Counted from the first letter of the stretch, positions 8,753-17,894 are shown. The stretch is 64,000 nucleotides of DNA from Corynebacterium spheniscorum (GCF_900113445.1 NZ_FOPJ01000004.1:62001-126000); one strand, 5' to 3'. Numbers and translations: made by a program. Notes: generated by a model from the letters alone, not told the origin.

Positions 8753-10144
8753 ATGACGAACACCACAACGGCTGGAAATACGGCCTTAGGCGCAGGGCTA
8801 AAGACGCGCCATTTGACGATGATGGGTTTGGGTTCCGCGGTGGGCGCGGGACTCTTCCTAGGAACCGGCGTCGGCATTAAGGTTGCCGGGCCGGCTGTTT
8901 TGTTGGCCTATATCGTGGCCGGCGCGATCGTCGTCATGGTCATGCAAATGCTCGGCGAAATGGCCGCAGCGCGACCTGCTTCCGGATCTTTCTCGACCTA
9001 CGGCTTCCAATCCTATGGTCACTGGGCTGGGTTCACCCTCGGCTGGCTGTACTGGTTCATGCTGATTATGGTGCTGGGCGCGGAAATGACCGGTGCCTCC
9101 GCGATCATGGCTTCCTGGTTTGGGGTGGACCCCTGGATTCCGGCCCTGGTGTGCGTGATCTTCTTCGCCATCGTGAACTTTGCGCGGGTGCGCGGCTTCG
9201 GTGAATTCGAGTTCTGGTTCGCCTTCATCAAGGTCGCTGTGATTGTTGGCTTCTTGGTCATCGGTTTCTTGCTGGTCTTTGGCCTGATGCCGGGCCATGA
9301 TTTCATTGGCACCACCAACTTCATTGGTGATCACGGGTTTATGCCCAATGGTTTGGCCGGTGTGGCCGGTGGCCTATTGGCCGTGGCCTTTGCCTTCGGC
9401 GGCATTGAGATTGTGACCATTGCAGCTGCGGAATCGGATCGCCCGCGTGAAGCCATTGCCACCGCGGTGCGTTCGGTGATTTGGCGTATCTCGCTCTTCT
9501 ACTTGGGCTCAGTGCTAGTGATTACCTTCCTACTGCCCTATGACGAAATCGATGGCGCAAGTTCCGCCGCAGAATCACCCTTCACCCGGGTGCTGGAAAT
9601 GGCTCATATCCCCGGTGTGGTGGGCTTTATGGAAGCAATTATTGTGCTTTCCTTGCTCTCTGCTTTCAACGCGCAGATCTACGGCACTTCTCGCTTGTGC
9701 CACTCACTAGCGATGACCGGTGATGCTCCGAAGCTCTTCCGTAAGACCAATCGGGACGGTGTGCCGATTAATGCGGTGGTGCTCTCGGTCTTCTTCGCTT
9801 TCGTGTCGGTGGCGCTGCAATTCTGGAATCCGGCTGGTCTGCTGGAGTTCCTCTTGAACGCGGTCGGCGGCTGCTTGATCGTCATCTGGATCATGATTGT
9901 GTTGAGCTACCTGCGCCTGCACCCAGAATTTGAGCGAAATAATGAGATCACCACGGTGCGGATGTGGGGCTTCCCCTGGTTGGCCTATGTTACCTTGGCC
10001 GCGCTGCTGGGCTTGGTAGTGCTCATGCTCTTCGATGAGGGTGCACGTAACCAGATCACCTCCGTGGTGGTAGTCACTGCGGTACTGATTGCCCTATCCT
10101 TCCTCACCAAAAAAACTCATAATCAGGTAACCTCAGCCGCATGA
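8753..10144 (+). CDS. aroP: Aromatic amino acid permease (APC superfamily)
   Basis: 463 residues, the same length as C. glutamicum AroP. It resembles that protein almost throughout, e.g. [20 protein letters not shown] near the N-terminus, [14 protein letters not shown] and [18 protein letters not shown]. About 12 membrane helices, with the APC G-S-x-x-G-A-G-x-F unwound helix 1. It imports Phe, Tyr and Trp by proton symport. An in-frame GTG at 8744 is possible; ATG 8753 gives the family length. Its stop overlaps the dapD start (ATGA), so transport and DapD are co-translated. The same aroP/dapD neighbourhood occurs in C. glutamicum. Confidence 0.92.
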   Translation: MTNTTTAGNTALGAGLKTRHLTMMGLGSAVGAGLFLGTGVGIKVAGPAVLLAYIVAGAIVVMVMQMLGEMAAARPASGSFSTYGFQSYGHWAGFTLGWLYWFMLIMVLGAEMTGASAIMASWFGVDPWIPALVCVIFFAIVNFARVRGFGEFEFWFAFIKVAVIVGFLVIGFLLVFGLMPGHDFIGTTNFIGDHGFMPNGLAGVAGGLLAVAFAFGGIEIVTIAAAESDRPREAIATAVRSVIWRISLFYLGSVLVITFLLPYDEIDGASSAAESPFTRVLEMAHIPGVVGFMEAIIVLSLLSAFNAQIYGTSRLCHSLAMTGDAPKLFRKTNRDGVPINAVVLSVFFAFVSVALQFWNPAGLLEFLLNAVGGCLIVIWIMIVLSYLRLHPEFERNNEITTVRMWGFPWLAYVTLAALLGLVVLMLFDEGARNQITSVVVVTAVLIALSFLTKKTHNQVTSAA

Positions 10145-11121
10145 CTGACATGACTGCTAAGGGCGCTATCGCCCGTGGTATCGCGACTATCACCCTCGAT
10201 ACAGACACCGTTCTTGATACCTGGTTCCCGGCCCCAGAGCTTAAGGATGTGGACTCTTCTGGCACCACCGTGCTGGAGGATTCCGAATTCCAAGATCTCT
10301 GCGTGGTCGATGAGCTTCGTGGCGTAAAGAAGGTAGCTGTTGAGACGCGGATTGCGGACCTGCAGCAGCCCCCGGCAGATGTGCACGACGCTTATCTGCG
10401 CCTGCACCTGCTCTCGCACCGCCTGGTCAAGCCGCATGGCCAGAACCTGGATGGGATCTTCGGGATCCTCAATAACGTGGTGTGGACCAACCAGGGCCCC
10501 TGTGCGGTTCAGGGTTTTGAACTCGCCCGCGCCCGCATGGCTACTCGTGGCCAGGTCATTGTCTTTTCGGTGGATAAGTTCCCGCGCATGGTCGACTATG
10601 TCGTCCCCAGTGGTGTTCGTATTGGCGACGCCGACCGTATCCGCTTAGGTGCGCACCTAGCTGAAGGCACCACTGTGATGCATGAAGGCTTTGTGAACTT
10701 CAATGCCGGTACCTTGGGTAACTCCATGGTTGAAGGTCGCGTCTCCGCCGGTGTGGTGGTTGACGATGGTTCTGATGTGGGTGGCGGTGCATCCATTATG
10801 GGCACGCTGTCTGGTGGCGGTAAGGAAGTTATTTCCGTAGGCAAGCGTTGCCTGCTGGGCGCTAACGCCGGTGTGGGTATTTCCCTCGGCGATGATTGCG
10901 TGGTGGAAGCTGGGCTTTATGTCACCGCTGGCACCAAGGTCACCGTGCTCGGTGAGGTTGCTAAGGCAGCTGGTGTGAACTCCGGTGATTCGGTTAAGGC
11001 CTCTGCGCTTTCCGGTGCCTCCGGGGTGCTCTTCCGCCGCAACTCGGTTAGTGGTGCAGTGGAAGCTAGCCCTTGGAAGGCTGCTGCCGTTGAGCTGAAC
11101 GAGGATCTGCACAAGAACTAG
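10141..11121 (+). CDS. dapD: 2,3,4,5-tetrahydropyridine-2,6-dicarboxylate N-succinyltransferase
   Basis: 326 residues of the actinobacterial DapD type: an N-terminal alpha/beta domain, a left-handed beta-helix with hexapeptide repeats (residues about 170-280), the catalytic-region [14 protein letters not shown], and the cofactor loop [14 protein letters not shown]. It transfers succinyl from succinyl-CoA to tetrahydrodipicolinate, committing it to the succinylase route to meso-DAP for peptidoglycan and lysine. Translation overlaps aroP by 4 bases and a strong terminator follows 57 bp downstream. It is the housekeeping copy; the gene at 7725 is its diverged duplicate. Confidence 0.95.
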   Translation: MTDMTAKGAIARGIATITLDTDTVLDTWFPAPELKDVDSSGTTVLEDSEFQDLCVVDELRGVKKVAVETRIADLQQPPADVHDAYLRLHLLSHRLVKPHGQNLDGIFGILNNVVWTNQGPCAVQGFELARARMATRGQVIVFSVDKFPRMVDYVVPSGVRIGDADRIRLGAHLAEGTTVMHEGFVNFNAGTLGNSMVEGRVSAGVVVDDGSDVGGGASIMGTLSGGGKEVISVGKRCLLGANAGVGISLGDDCVVEAGLYVTAGTKVTVLGEVAKAAGVNSGDSVKASALSGASGVLFRRNSVSGAVEASPWKAAAVELNEDLHKN

Positions 11122-11178
11122 CCTCGCTTAGGCGTTAGCCGACTATGGTTGCTAACCGCCTGTGGTTGCTAATTATGA

Positions 11179-11210
11179 GGCGCTCTCCTCTACTCGGGAG
11201 GGCGCCTTTT
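11179..11210 (+). terminator. Intrinsic terminator after dapD
   Basis: Stem GGCGCTCTCC / GGGAGGGCGCC (one G-T wobble) with a short loop, followed by TTTT. It closes the dapD2-aroP-dapD run. Confidence 0.88.
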
Positions 11211-11341
11211 GCGTGTGCCGGTAGATAGTCTTCTCCCGCGATGCCGTAGGGGCCCCTGTGGTGGGGCTCGTGAGCTTCCTTACTCATGCTGCGAGCTACG
11301 TTGAGGATCCACGAGAGGCTGAGAGGTGTCGCAGCGGCTGC

Positions 11342-11695
11342 TTAGAGCGAGCTGGTGTGATTGGGTAACCTCGTGCGCGCTGCGGCGGCAATACGGTCTT
11401 GATAAGCGCGGTAGCGGACCACAATAAAGCAGATAGCGCAGCCAACCAGCACAATCGCCAGTCCCAGCTCCGCGCCAAAAATCGCTAGAACGGTAGCGAC
11501 GAGAACGAAGACAGCGGCGAAAATTCCGTTAGCTGCGCCCAACCCCTGTTTAAGCCCCCAGCCAACTAATCCCAGCAGGACAATCAGACCGGCAGCTACG
11601 CCCAGGTAGAAGGCTGTGCCTGCTGCACCGACATAGATCGCTGCTGCATAGGCCGCGATAAGCGCATAGAAAATCCCGCTATTGAAAATGTACAT
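11342..11695 (-). CDS. Small four-helix membrane protein of unknown function
   Basis: 117 residues, very hydrophobic, with about four membrane helices (roughly residues 5-25, 28-47, 55-75, 77-96) and a basic C-terminal tail (RYRAYQDRIAAAARTR). No family motif recognised. It lies alone on the minus strand between the dapD terminator and the GtrA gene, 103 bp from the latter. Codon use looks like its neighbours. Real gene likely from length and coherent topology; no function can be assigned. Confidence 0.55.
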   Translation of the reverse strand: MYIFNSGIFYALIAAYAAAIYVGAAGTAFYLGVAAGLIVLLGLVGWGLKQGLGAANGIFAAVFVLVATVLAIFGAELGLAIVLVGCAICFIVVRYRAYQDRIAAAARTRLPNHTSSL

Positions 11696-11798
11696 GTGCC
11701 TGCTCGCTGCAACCCTTCACTAAAGCTAATTGAAAACGATAACGGGTTTCAATCTACAAAGGGTGCGGGGCGAGGGTCAAGACGGCGGGAAATTTCCC

Positions 11799-12365
11799 TT
11801 AAGGAGTCTCTTCGATCGTGCGCGGCGGCACTTCTTCTTTGAGCACCACCGGCTTGATCTTCCGGAAGGTCCAGAACTTGTTGATCAGGAAGTTCACGGG
11901 CATGGCCACCACAATGGAGATCGCAGTCGCCCAATAGAACTTGGTCCTAAAGCCCGTCGAGTCATCAAAAATCTCCACCGGCAAAGACAGCGGGGATACG
12001 GGATTCATAAGGAGTGTGGCTACGACCTGGCTGACCAGAAAGGCCCCAATACCGGTAAGCAAGAAGGGGAAGAATCCGCGCCACCAGCTGCGCATTTCAG
12101 CGGTTTTGAAAGTCCACATCCGATTCAGCTGATAGTTCCACGTATTTGCGACGATAAACGCAATAGTGAGGAAGACATTAAACCAGCGAATATGGTAAGC
12201 CGAACCAAACAGATTGAGGAATGCATCATGCTCAGAGATGCCGGCTACCCACCCAGCGATCTTCTTACTCAAGGCTGCGACGACGAGGTTCACCAAAACA
12301 CCCGAGCCACCTACCAGCCCAAATTGGATGAATTGACGGATATTCGCCTTCAAGTTGATGCTCAC
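11799..12365 (-). CDS. GtrA-like membrane protein
   Basis: 188 residues with four membrane helices and GtrA hallmarks: FIQFGLVGGSGVLVN at residues 12-26, NYQLNRMWTF near 77-86, and FLINKFWTF near the C-terminus. GtrA proteins are thought to flip or handle polyprenyl-linked sugars for surface glycan modification. It starts at GTG 12365, with AAGGA about 12 bases upstream. It follows the RluA-like gene on the same strand by only 31 bp, so it may be expressed with it. Family call is secure; the sugar or lipid partner is unknown. Confidence 0.85.
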   Translation of the reverse strand: MSINLKANIRQFIQFGLVGGSGVLVNLVVAALSKKIAGWVAGISEHDAFLNLFGSAYHIRWFNVFLTIAFIVANTWNYQLNRMWTFKTAEMRSWWRGFFPFLLTGIGAFLVSQVVATLLMNPVSPLSLPVEIFDDSTGFRTKFYWATAISIVVAMPVNFLINKFWTFRKIKPVVLKEEVPPRTIEETP

Positions 12366-12396
12366 AATACGTGAAAGTCCTTCAGAAGTTCGAGGA

Positions 12397-13365
12397 TCAA
12401 AACCTAGGAGATTCTAGCGCTTCGCAGCGCTTAGTCTGGAATTCCCGACCCTCACCTGTAATGGGATCAATAAAGCTCAGCTTCCAGGCTACTAGAGCCA
12501 ATGCTTTTGCCCCTTCATTAAGGTTCAGCCCACTATCTAAAGGATAGGTATCGTCCCCAACTATCGGATTATTAAGGTGTGCACACAACACCCTTAATTG
12601 GTGAGTAAACCCAGTGTGCGGCCGTAACTCCATCAGGTTGTCTTCGAGGTAGCGATACTCCGTAAAAGTACGCCGTGCCCCCATTGTTTTCGGCGGCACA
12701 ACCTGCACTGCTCTTTGCCCAGGGCGCTTCAACATCCAAAGCTCCAGGCTTTGCCACTGCCCAGCTTCGCTAACGCCTGTCACCTTCGCTAGGTAGGTGC
12801 GCTTCATGTGGTGTTGGACAAAAAGCTGCTGGTATGCGGCACGTTCTTGGGGTTTCCGCCCACAGAGCACCACCCCACTAGCTAAGCGGTCGAGGCGGTG
12901 TAAAGGTGTGAGCTCTTCCCCGAATTCTTGGCGTAATCGGGTTTGCAAAGTATTGATTTGCAAGCGCCCATTGGTGGTGGTGGGCAGGAAGGGTGGTTTA
13001 TGCGCCACCACCAGGTGCTCATCAATGAAGAGCACCTCATGCTGGGCTTTAATCTCTGGTTCTTCTCTAAGCTCCGGGAAGCACCAGGCTGGTAGGTCAC
13101 GCTCGATGACTGTGCCGCTCGGCAAGATGGTTCCGGGTTGAAAGGGGCTATCTCCTGCCCTAGCCGCAAAGAACTCCCCTTCTGGGAGTATCCCGGCGCG
13201 CAGCACTACCCGGCGCGCACTGATTCCATTGCGTGCCGGTGGCCGTCCAGAGGCATCCGCGCCAGAGGCATCCGCGCCAGAGGCATCGACGCCAGCGACT
13301 TGTGTCCCAGCGACTTGTGTCCCAGCGACCTGTATCCCAGCGGCTGGCCTTCTAGAGCTTGTCAT
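12397..13365 (-). CDS. RluA-family pseudouridine synthase with repeat-coded N-terminus
   Basis: 322 residues. The catalytic motif HRLDRLASGVVLCG (Asp of HRLDR is the nucleophile) lies near residue 155, with L-R-P-H-T-G-x-x-H-Q-L-R-V near 245 as in RluA/RsuA-type synthases. These isomerise uridine in rRNA or tRNA. The N-terminal 45 residues are low-complexity, made of QVAGT-type and DASGA-type pentapeptides encoded by seven 15-bp repeats (13247-13351). The ATG at 13365 has TAGGG a few bases before it and lies 9 bp after the MFS stop, so the pair is probably one transcript. A downstream start after the repeats is possible. Target RNA unknown. Confidence 0.85.
   Translation of the reverse strand: MTSSRRPAAGIQVAGTQVAGTQVAGVDASGADASGADASGRPPARNGISARRVVLRAGILPEGEFFAARAGDSPFQPGTILPSGTVIERDLPAWCFPELREEPEIKAQHEVLFIDEHLVVAHKPPFLPTTTNGRLQINTLQTRLRQEFGEELTPLHRLDRLASGVVLCGRKPQERAAYQQLFVQHHMKRTYLAKVTGVSEAGQWQSLELWMLKRPGQRAVQVVPPKTMGARRTFTEYRYLEDNLMELRPHTGFTHQLRVLCAHLNNPIVGDDTYPLDSGLNLNEGAKALALVAWKLSFIDPITGEGREFQTKRCEALESPRF
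13247..13351. repeat. 15-bp tandem repeat, 7 units, inside the RluA-like gene
   Basis: Seven consecutive 15-bp units in two sub-types (plus-strand CCAGAGGCATCCGCG and CCAGCGACTTGTGTC) encode the N-terminal pentapeptides. The unit length keeps the frame, so copy-number change would alter the length of the linker only. Confidence 0.9.
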
Positions 13366-13374
13366 AGGGCCCTA

Positions 13375-14712
13375 TTATTCCAGGGCCACATTGGTCCTCT
13401 CCGGAAGCGTGAAGGCTGCTGCGGCGGCCACCAAGAAGGCGGCGGCGAAGACACCGAAGACCGCGCCTTGTCCACCAACCAGCAGCACAGGTACCAGCAG
13501 CGGTGCGCTAATGGAGGCCAGGCGCCCGAAGGCTGCAGCTGAACCGGTACCTGATCCGCGGGTGGCGGTGGGATAAAGCTCCGGCCCAATCGCGTAGAGC
13601 GCACCCCAGGCACCAAGGTTGAAGAAGGAGAGCGCGCAGCCGGTGGCGATGACCTGCCACACATCCCCGGAGAATCCAAAGAGCGCAGCGGAAACACCAG
13701 AGCCCACCAAGAAAAGCGCTAGGGTGACTCGGCGCCCGAGAATTTCAATTAGCCAGGCGGCCAGAGCATAACCGGGTAGCTGCGCCAGCGTAATAATCAG
13801 CGTGTAGCCAAAGGAGTGGATGAGGTCGAAGCCGCGGTCCACCAGCAGGCTCGGTAGCCAGATGAAGGCGCCGTAGTAAGAGAAGTTGATGCAAAACCAC
13901 ACGGCCCACAGCGCGGCAGTGCGAGCTCGCAAGCGGGGAGCCCAAATGGACTCATGCTGTTCCTCCACAGCAGAAGCCCGCTCAACCGCGGCCCCAGCAC
14001 CTGCAACCCCAGCACCAGCAACTCCAGCAGCCTCAGCTCCCTTCCCTGCGGCTTCCTCAAATTCGCGAACAATCGCTTCAGCCTCGGCCACTCGCCCCTT
14101 GGTCTCCAAGAAGCGCACCGATTCCGGCAGGCGCATACGCACATAGATCGCATAGGCTGCCGGCACCATACCCATGGCCAGCGCCCACCGCCAACCATTG
14201 TCAGAAGCTGGGATCACAAAGTAGCCAATCAGCGCCGCCAGCATCCAGCCCAGTGCCCAGAAGGCCTCCAAGATCACGATGATGCGCCCGCGGATCCGCT
14301 TCGGCGAGAACTCAGCAACCAAGGTGGAGGCCACGGGCAGCTCAGCACCTAGGCCTAGGCCCACGATGAAGCGCAGCACCACCAGCATCGCCACGGATAC
14401 TGATAAGGCTGCCGCACCGGTGGCCAGGCCATAGACCAATAGGGTTAGGGCAAAAACTTGGCGCCGCCCAATGCGGTCTGCCAAGAGTCCGCCGAGGGCA
14501 GCGCCAAGGGCCATGCCTAAAAAGCCAATGGAACCAATCCACGAGAGTTGGGTCTTGGATAGGTCCCATTGCACGGCCAAAGCGGCCATCACAAAAGAAA
14601 TAAGCCCGACGTCCATGGCGTCGAGCGCCCAACCAACTCCAGAGCCCCAGAGCAGTCGGCGGTGTTTAGAACTAAAGGGAAGGCTGTCGAGCCTCTCAGT
14701 ACGCGTTGGCAT
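13375..14712 (-). CDS. MFS transporter, organic-anion/niacin (NiaP/AAHS-like) type
   Basis: 445 residues, 12 membrane helices with a central cytoplasmic loop rich in Ala/Gly (about residues 215-245, AAGVAGAGVAGAGAAVE). Signatures are GWALDAMDVGLISFV in helix 1, the MFS loop D-R-I-G-R-R between helices 2 and 3, and P-E-S-V-R-F-L after helix 6. The Asp pair in helix 1 fits proton-coupled uptake of organic anions such as niacin or aromatic acids; the exact substrate is unknown. ATG 14712 is preferred to the in-frame TTG 14721, because the latter lies in the T-run of the hairpin at 14724-14757. That hairpin sits only 11 bp upstream, which is unusual. Confidence 0.8.
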   Translation of the reverse strand: MPTRTERLDSLPFSSKHRRLLWGSGVGWALDAMDVGLISFVMAALAVQWDLSKTQLSWIGSIGFLGMALGAALGGLLADRIGRRQVFALTLLVYGLATGAAALSVSVAMLVVLRFIVGLGLGAELPVASTLVAEFSPKRIRGRIIVILEAFWALGWMLAALIGYFVIPASDNGWRWALAMGMVPAAYAIYVRMRLPESVRFLETKGRVAEAEAIVREFEEAAGKGAEAAGVAGAGVAGAGAAVERASAVEEQHESIWAPRLRARTAALWAVWFCINFSYYGAFIWLPSLLVDRGFDLIHSFGYTLIITLAQLPGYALAAWLIEILGRRVTLALFLVGSGVSAALFGFSGDVWQVIATGCALSFFNLGAWGALYAIGPELYPTATRGSGTGSAAAFGRLASISAPLLVPVLLVGGQGAVFGVFAAAFLVAAAAAFTLPERTNVALE

Positions 14713-14723
14713 GGTGAGCAAAA

Positions 14724-14757
14724 CTAGCAGGCTCAGGCACCCCCATGAGCCTGCTAG
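14724..14757 (-). terminator. Terminator or attenuator hairpin directly before the MFS start
   Basis: Perfect 12-bp arms CTAGCAGGCTCA / TGAGCCTGCTAG around a 10-base loop, followed on the minus strand by TTTTG. It can terminate dapC transcription, but it ends 11 bases before the MFS ATG, leaving no room for a separate promoter. Confidence 0.85.
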
Positions 14758-14828
14758 GCACCCCCGTTTTCGTTAAGCAACGCCCTATTGTGGGAGGTCA
14801 GACACTTAAGTACCGGTTCAGCCAGGGA

Positions 14829-14892
14829 CACTACCCCATGGCCCTACCCCAGGGGCACTACCCCATGGCCCTACCCCAGGGGCCTACCCCAG
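14829..14892. repeat. 27-bp direct repeat, two and a half copies, C-rich
   Basis: Two identical 27-bp units beginning CACTACCCCATGGCCC (14829-14855, 14856-14882) plus a partial third, in the gap between the MFS and dapC genes. Each unit contains a CCATGG and CCCCAGGGG palindrome. No gene is apparent in it. Confidence 0.85.
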
Positions 14893-14938
14893 ACCCCTGC
14901 CCAACCCCACAATCAAAGGCCTCACAACCAAGCCCCCA

Positions 14939-16045
14939 CTACCCCAACCGCTGCACCGCGCGCTCAATATCAGCATCGCTGGCGGTCAAGGCAATACGCA
15001 CATGCTGCTTCCCACGCGGACCATAGAAGTGCCCCGGCGCCACCAAAATGCCGCGCTCAGCCAGCCAGTTCACGGTCTCATCGGCATCCTCACCGCGGGT
15101 TGCCCACAGGTACAACCCAGCATCGGAGTAATCAATCTGGAATCCAGCTTTAATCAACGCCCCCATCAGCTTCGCCCGGCGCGCTGCATAAACGGTTTTT
15201 TGAGAAAGCTCCTGCTGGTCTTCTTCCAAAGCCACCGTCATCGCCGCCTGAATCGGCCCCGGCACCATCAACCCAGCATGCTTACGCACTTCCCGCAGCT
15301 CCGCGATCAACTGCGGATCACCAGCAAAGAAGCCAGCCCGGTAGCTCGCCAGGTTCGAGGTCTTCGAAAGCGAATGAATCGCAATCAAATTGCGGTGGTC
15401 CCCATCGCAGACTTCCGGATCCAAAATGGAATAAGCCGGGTTCTCATCATCCCAATTCAGCCCCAGGTAGCACTCATCGCTAGCAATAATCACATCGCGT
15501 TGACGCGCCCATTCCACGACCTTGCGCAGGTGCGCCAACCCCAACACCTTGCCGCTGGGGTTCGCCGGGGAGTTAATGAACACCACGCCGGGGGTTTCCG
15601 GCCCAATTTGGGTCAGCGAGTCAGCCCGCAACACCCGCGAACCAGCCATCAAGGCACCGACCTCATAGGTGGGGTACGCCAGTTCGGGGATCACAATGAG
15701 CGTATCGCGCAGGTTCAGCAAGCTCGGCAGGCTAGCAATGGCCTCTTTGGTGCCGATCACCGGCAGCACTGCGTCTTCGCTTAGCCCGCTCATGTGGTAG
15801 CGGCGTTCGCAGGAGTCCACAATGGCTTTGCGTAGTCGCGGCGTGCCAATGGTTTGGGGGTAACCCGGTGCCGCCGCGTTTTCCGCGAGCGCTAGTTGAA
15901 TGCCAGGGGCAACCTCATCAACGGGCGTGCCGATAGAGAGGTTCACAATGCCTTCTGGGTGCGCTTCGGCGGTGGCTTTGGCGGCGTCTAGGTGGTCCCA
16001 GGGGAAATCCGGGAGGATGCTGCTCAGGGGGGTGCGGGTGCTCAT
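14939..16045 (-). CDS. dapC: N-succinyldiaminopimelate aminotransferase
   Basis: 368 residues, fold type I class I/II aminotransferase. Visible features: N-S-P-A-N-P-S-G substrate loop, SDECYLGL around the PLP Asp, and the PLP Lys in S-L-S-K-T. DapC converts N-succinyl-2-amino-6-oxopimelate to N-succinyl-LL-DAP with glutamate. ATG 16045 has AAAGGA at 4 bases; an upstream in-frame start at 16060 lacks a site. It follows fdxC on the same strand, as Rv1178 follows Rv1177 in M. tuberculosis, but a large hairpin separates them. Together with dapD and dapE it covers the succinylase branch. Confidence 0.92.
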   Translation of the reverse strand: MSTRTPLSSILPDFPWDHLDAAKATAEAHPEGIVNLSIGTPVDEVAPGIQLALAENAAAPGYPQTIGTPRLRKAIVDSCERRYHMSGLSEDAVLPVIGTKEAIASLPSLLNLRDTLIVIPELAYPTYEVGALMAGSRVLRADSLTQIGPETPGVVFINSPANPSGKVLGLAHLRKVVEWARQRDVIIASDECYLGLNWDDENPAYSILDPEVCDGDHRNLIAIHSLSKTSNLASYRAGFFAGDPQLIAELREVRKHAGLMVPGPIQAAMTVALEEDQQELSQKTVYAARRAKLMGALIKAGFQIDYSDAGLYLWATRGEDADETVNWLAERGILVAPGHFYGPRGKQHVRIALTASDADIERAVQRLG

Positions 16046-16100
16046 CTGGTCCTTTCTCAAGGTCTATTGAGCTACCAGCCTAGCGCGCCGGAAAGCACAA

Positions 16101-16149
16101 CAAGACCCCCGGGCGTTGAAGTAGTGGAACTACTCGCCGAGGGGTCTTG
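16101..16149 (-). terminator. Long stem-loop between fdxC and dapC
   Basis: Outer arms CAAGACCCC / GGGGTCTTG (9 bp) plus inner pairing including AGTAG/CTACT. Likely a terminator or processing hairpin for fdxC; the following T-content is modest. Confidence 0.65.
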
Positions 16150-16164
16150 GTGATGCAAAAACTT

Positions 16165-16488
16165 TTAGTCCTGGTTTTGGGGCGGTAAATTCGCCACCAA
16201 AGGCGGGTCGAAGCCTTGGGGCCCGAGCTTGGAAGCGCCGCCGGGGGATCCTAAGTCATCGAAGAAAGCGGCGTTGGCATCGTTGTAGTCGATCCATTCA
16301 TCGGGGACATCATCCTCGTAGAAAATCGCCTCCACGGGGCAGGCGGGTTCGCACGCACCGCAGTCCACGCACTCATCGGGGTGGATGTACAGCGAACGCT
16401 TGCCCTCGTAGATGCAGTCCACCGGGCATTCTTCGACGCAGGCTCGATCCATGACGTCAACGCAGGGCTGTGCGATTGTATAAGTCAT
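16165..16488 (-). CDS. fdxC: Seven-iron ferredoxin
   Basis: 107 residues with the full set of eight Cys: C9, C17, C21, C25 and C40, C43, C46, C50. The C-x2-C-x2-C-x3-C-P motif at 40-51 carries the [4Fe-4S] cluster together with C21. C9, C17 and C50 fit a [3Fe-4S] cluster. It is an electron carrier in the cytoplasm, for example to P450s or other reductases. The acidic Pro/Gly-rich C-terminus is usual for actinobacterial 7Fe ferredoxins. It lies upstream of dapC as in mycobacteria. Partner enzymes are not in the window. Confidence 0.93.
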   Translation of the reverse strand: MTYTIAQPCVDVMDRACVEECPVDCIYEGKRSLYIHPDECVDCGACEPACPVEAIFYEDDVPDEWIDYNDANAAFFDDLGSPGGASKLGPQGFDPPLVANLPPQNQD

Positions 16489-16543
16489 TGGAGTCTTGCT
16501 GTTCCTTAACGATCAAAGTTTGGTGATAGCGCGACCTATTATG

Positions 16544-17023
16544 TCACTGCCGTCGCAAAAGGGGTACTAAGCCTCCGATAAGTCCGAAGACGAAGAGGAA
16601 TACGCTACGCAGGCTCGGCCACACCAACAAATCCCCGGTGATCTGCGCAGATGAAGATAAAGCAAGAAAACCCAGGCCCCACACCAGTGTGGGGATCGCC
16701 GCAACAATTGGCTTTCGTGACCAAAGTAATGCTGTACGTGTCAAGACGATATTAAACAAACACGCAATCACGATGCTGACGGGGAACATAATGCTGATTC
16801 CCCCAGGCAGCGGCAACCATGCGCCAAGGTACACCAATTCCAAAAGCACCGACACCAGCGCCCCTAAACTCAGCCAAAAAATCCCCACGGCCTTCTCCCC
16901 AGCAGAGGTCTCCTGCCGGGTATAGCGCTGAGCTTTTCCCGAGATCGGCTCCTCCGGTACTGCAGAGCCTCCCACCTCGGCAGGGGTTCCGCTTTGCCGC
17001 ACCTTCTTCTTTTTACTACTCAT
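16544..17023 (-). CDS. Four-helix membrane protein downstream of mshB (Rv1171-like position)
   Basis: 159 residues: a polar Lys-rich N-terminus (SSKKKKVRQ) of about 50 residues, then about four membrane helices up to a short PLLRRQ tail. The ATG at 17023 overlaps the mshB stop (ATGA) and has GGAG 8 bases upstream; longer in-frame starts would run well into mshB. A small membrane protein follows mshB in M. tuberculosis as well. No enzymatic motif. Coupling to mshB suggests a linked role, but nothing in the sequence shows it. Confidence 0.7.
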   Translation of the reverse strand: MSSKKKKVRQSGTPAEVGGSAVPEEPISGKAQRYTRQETSAGEKAVGIFWLSLGALVSVLLELVYLGAWLPLPGGISIMFPVSIVIACLFNIVLTRTALLWSRKPIVAAIPTLVWGLGFLALSSSAQITGDLLVWPSLRSVFLFVFGLIGGLVPLLRRQ

Positions 17024-17886
17024 AAGAGGTTCTCCACCGCCCCGCTCTTGTCGGCGGCTTCCCCATTGCCTAGCTGATAACACTCATCTTTAGTCAGCGG
17101 CTGCGCAATGAGATTAGAAAGCGCAAACACCAAGGTATTACTCATCGCCAAGGCCGCATGCGGGTTCACCCGGCTCACCCGCCCATCAGCAATCCACAAC
17201 TGCGTGGCATGCGCTGCCATGGCATCCGCCTTCGCCGCATAGGCGCGATCATCCAACATGATCTTCAGATCAACCTTTTCCACACTGGCAAGCTCACCAT
17301 CTTCTGCTCTCCGCCAGCCTTCCGGGATCTCCGCGATGGCCGCTAACCCAGCAGCCTGTGATTCTCGATCCGTCACCGCCCACCAAATCCGCAGGCTGGG
17401 ATCATATTGTTCCACCGCCGCATGGGTAATCCGGTGTGCCTGAATATGGTCCGGGTGCCCATAGCCACCATCGGGACCATAGGTAAGAATGCAATCCGGT
17501 TGCAGTTCTTCAATGATCTCCACTAGGTCCGCTACTGCTTCCTCAGTGTGGTTAACAAAAGCACGGGGATGCTCATGGGCTGGGGAGCCTTCCATCCCCG
17601 AATCCCGATACTTCCCTGGGGCACCTAAGTGGTGGCCAGTGGCCCCCAAAATATCCAGCGAGGCCCATAGCTCCGCGATCCTAAACCCGCCGAGTTGTCC
17701 ACTCTCCACCAGGTTTTGGTAGGGCTCGCCAATTACTTCGCCTTCTTCACCTAGCGTGCAGGTCACCACATGCACATCTGCGCCACGTTGAGCTAAGGCA
17801 GCGAGTGCACCGCCGGTCCACAATGCTTCATCATCCGGGTGAGCATGCACCGCCAGCACGCGGCGTCCAATGAGATTTCGGGACAT
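17020..17886 (-). CDS. mshB: GlcNAc-Ins deacetylase of mycothiol biosynthesis
   Basis: 288 residues of the PIG-L/LmbE zinc deacetylase family. Zinc ligands and catalytic residues are visible: H16-P-D18-D19-E and G-Y-G-H144-P-D-H147. MshB removes acetyl from 1-O-(2-acetamido-2-deoxyglucosyl)-myo-inositol to give GlcN-Ins, the second mycothiol step. ATG 17886 has GAAGGA 3-4 bases upstream; a TTG at 17904 is less likely. It lies 8 bp after lpqW and overlaps the next gene by 4 bp. The related Mca amidase is the main alternative, but the gene order typA-lpqW-mshB matches Rv1165-Rv1166-Rv1170. Confidence 0.9.
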   Translation of the reverse strand: MSRNLIGRRVLAVHAHPDDEALWTGGALAALAQRGADVHVVTCTLGEEGEVIGEPYQNLVESGQLGGFRIAELWASLDILGATGHHLGAPGKYRDSGMEGSPAHEHPRAFVNHTEEAVADLVEIIEELQPDCILTYGPDGGYGHPDHIQAHRITHAAVEQYDPSLRIWWAVTDRESQAAGLAAIAEIPEGWRRAEDGELASVEKVDLKIMLDDRAYAAKADAMAAHATQLWIADGRVSRVNPHAALAMSNTLVFALSNLIAQPLTKDECYQLGNGEAADKSGAVENLL

Positions 17887-17894
17887 AGTTCCTT

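Noticed and set aside
14829..14892. The two-and-a-half copy 27-bp repeat as a CRISPR array
   Set aside because: Units are directly adjacent without spacers and no cas gene is in the window.
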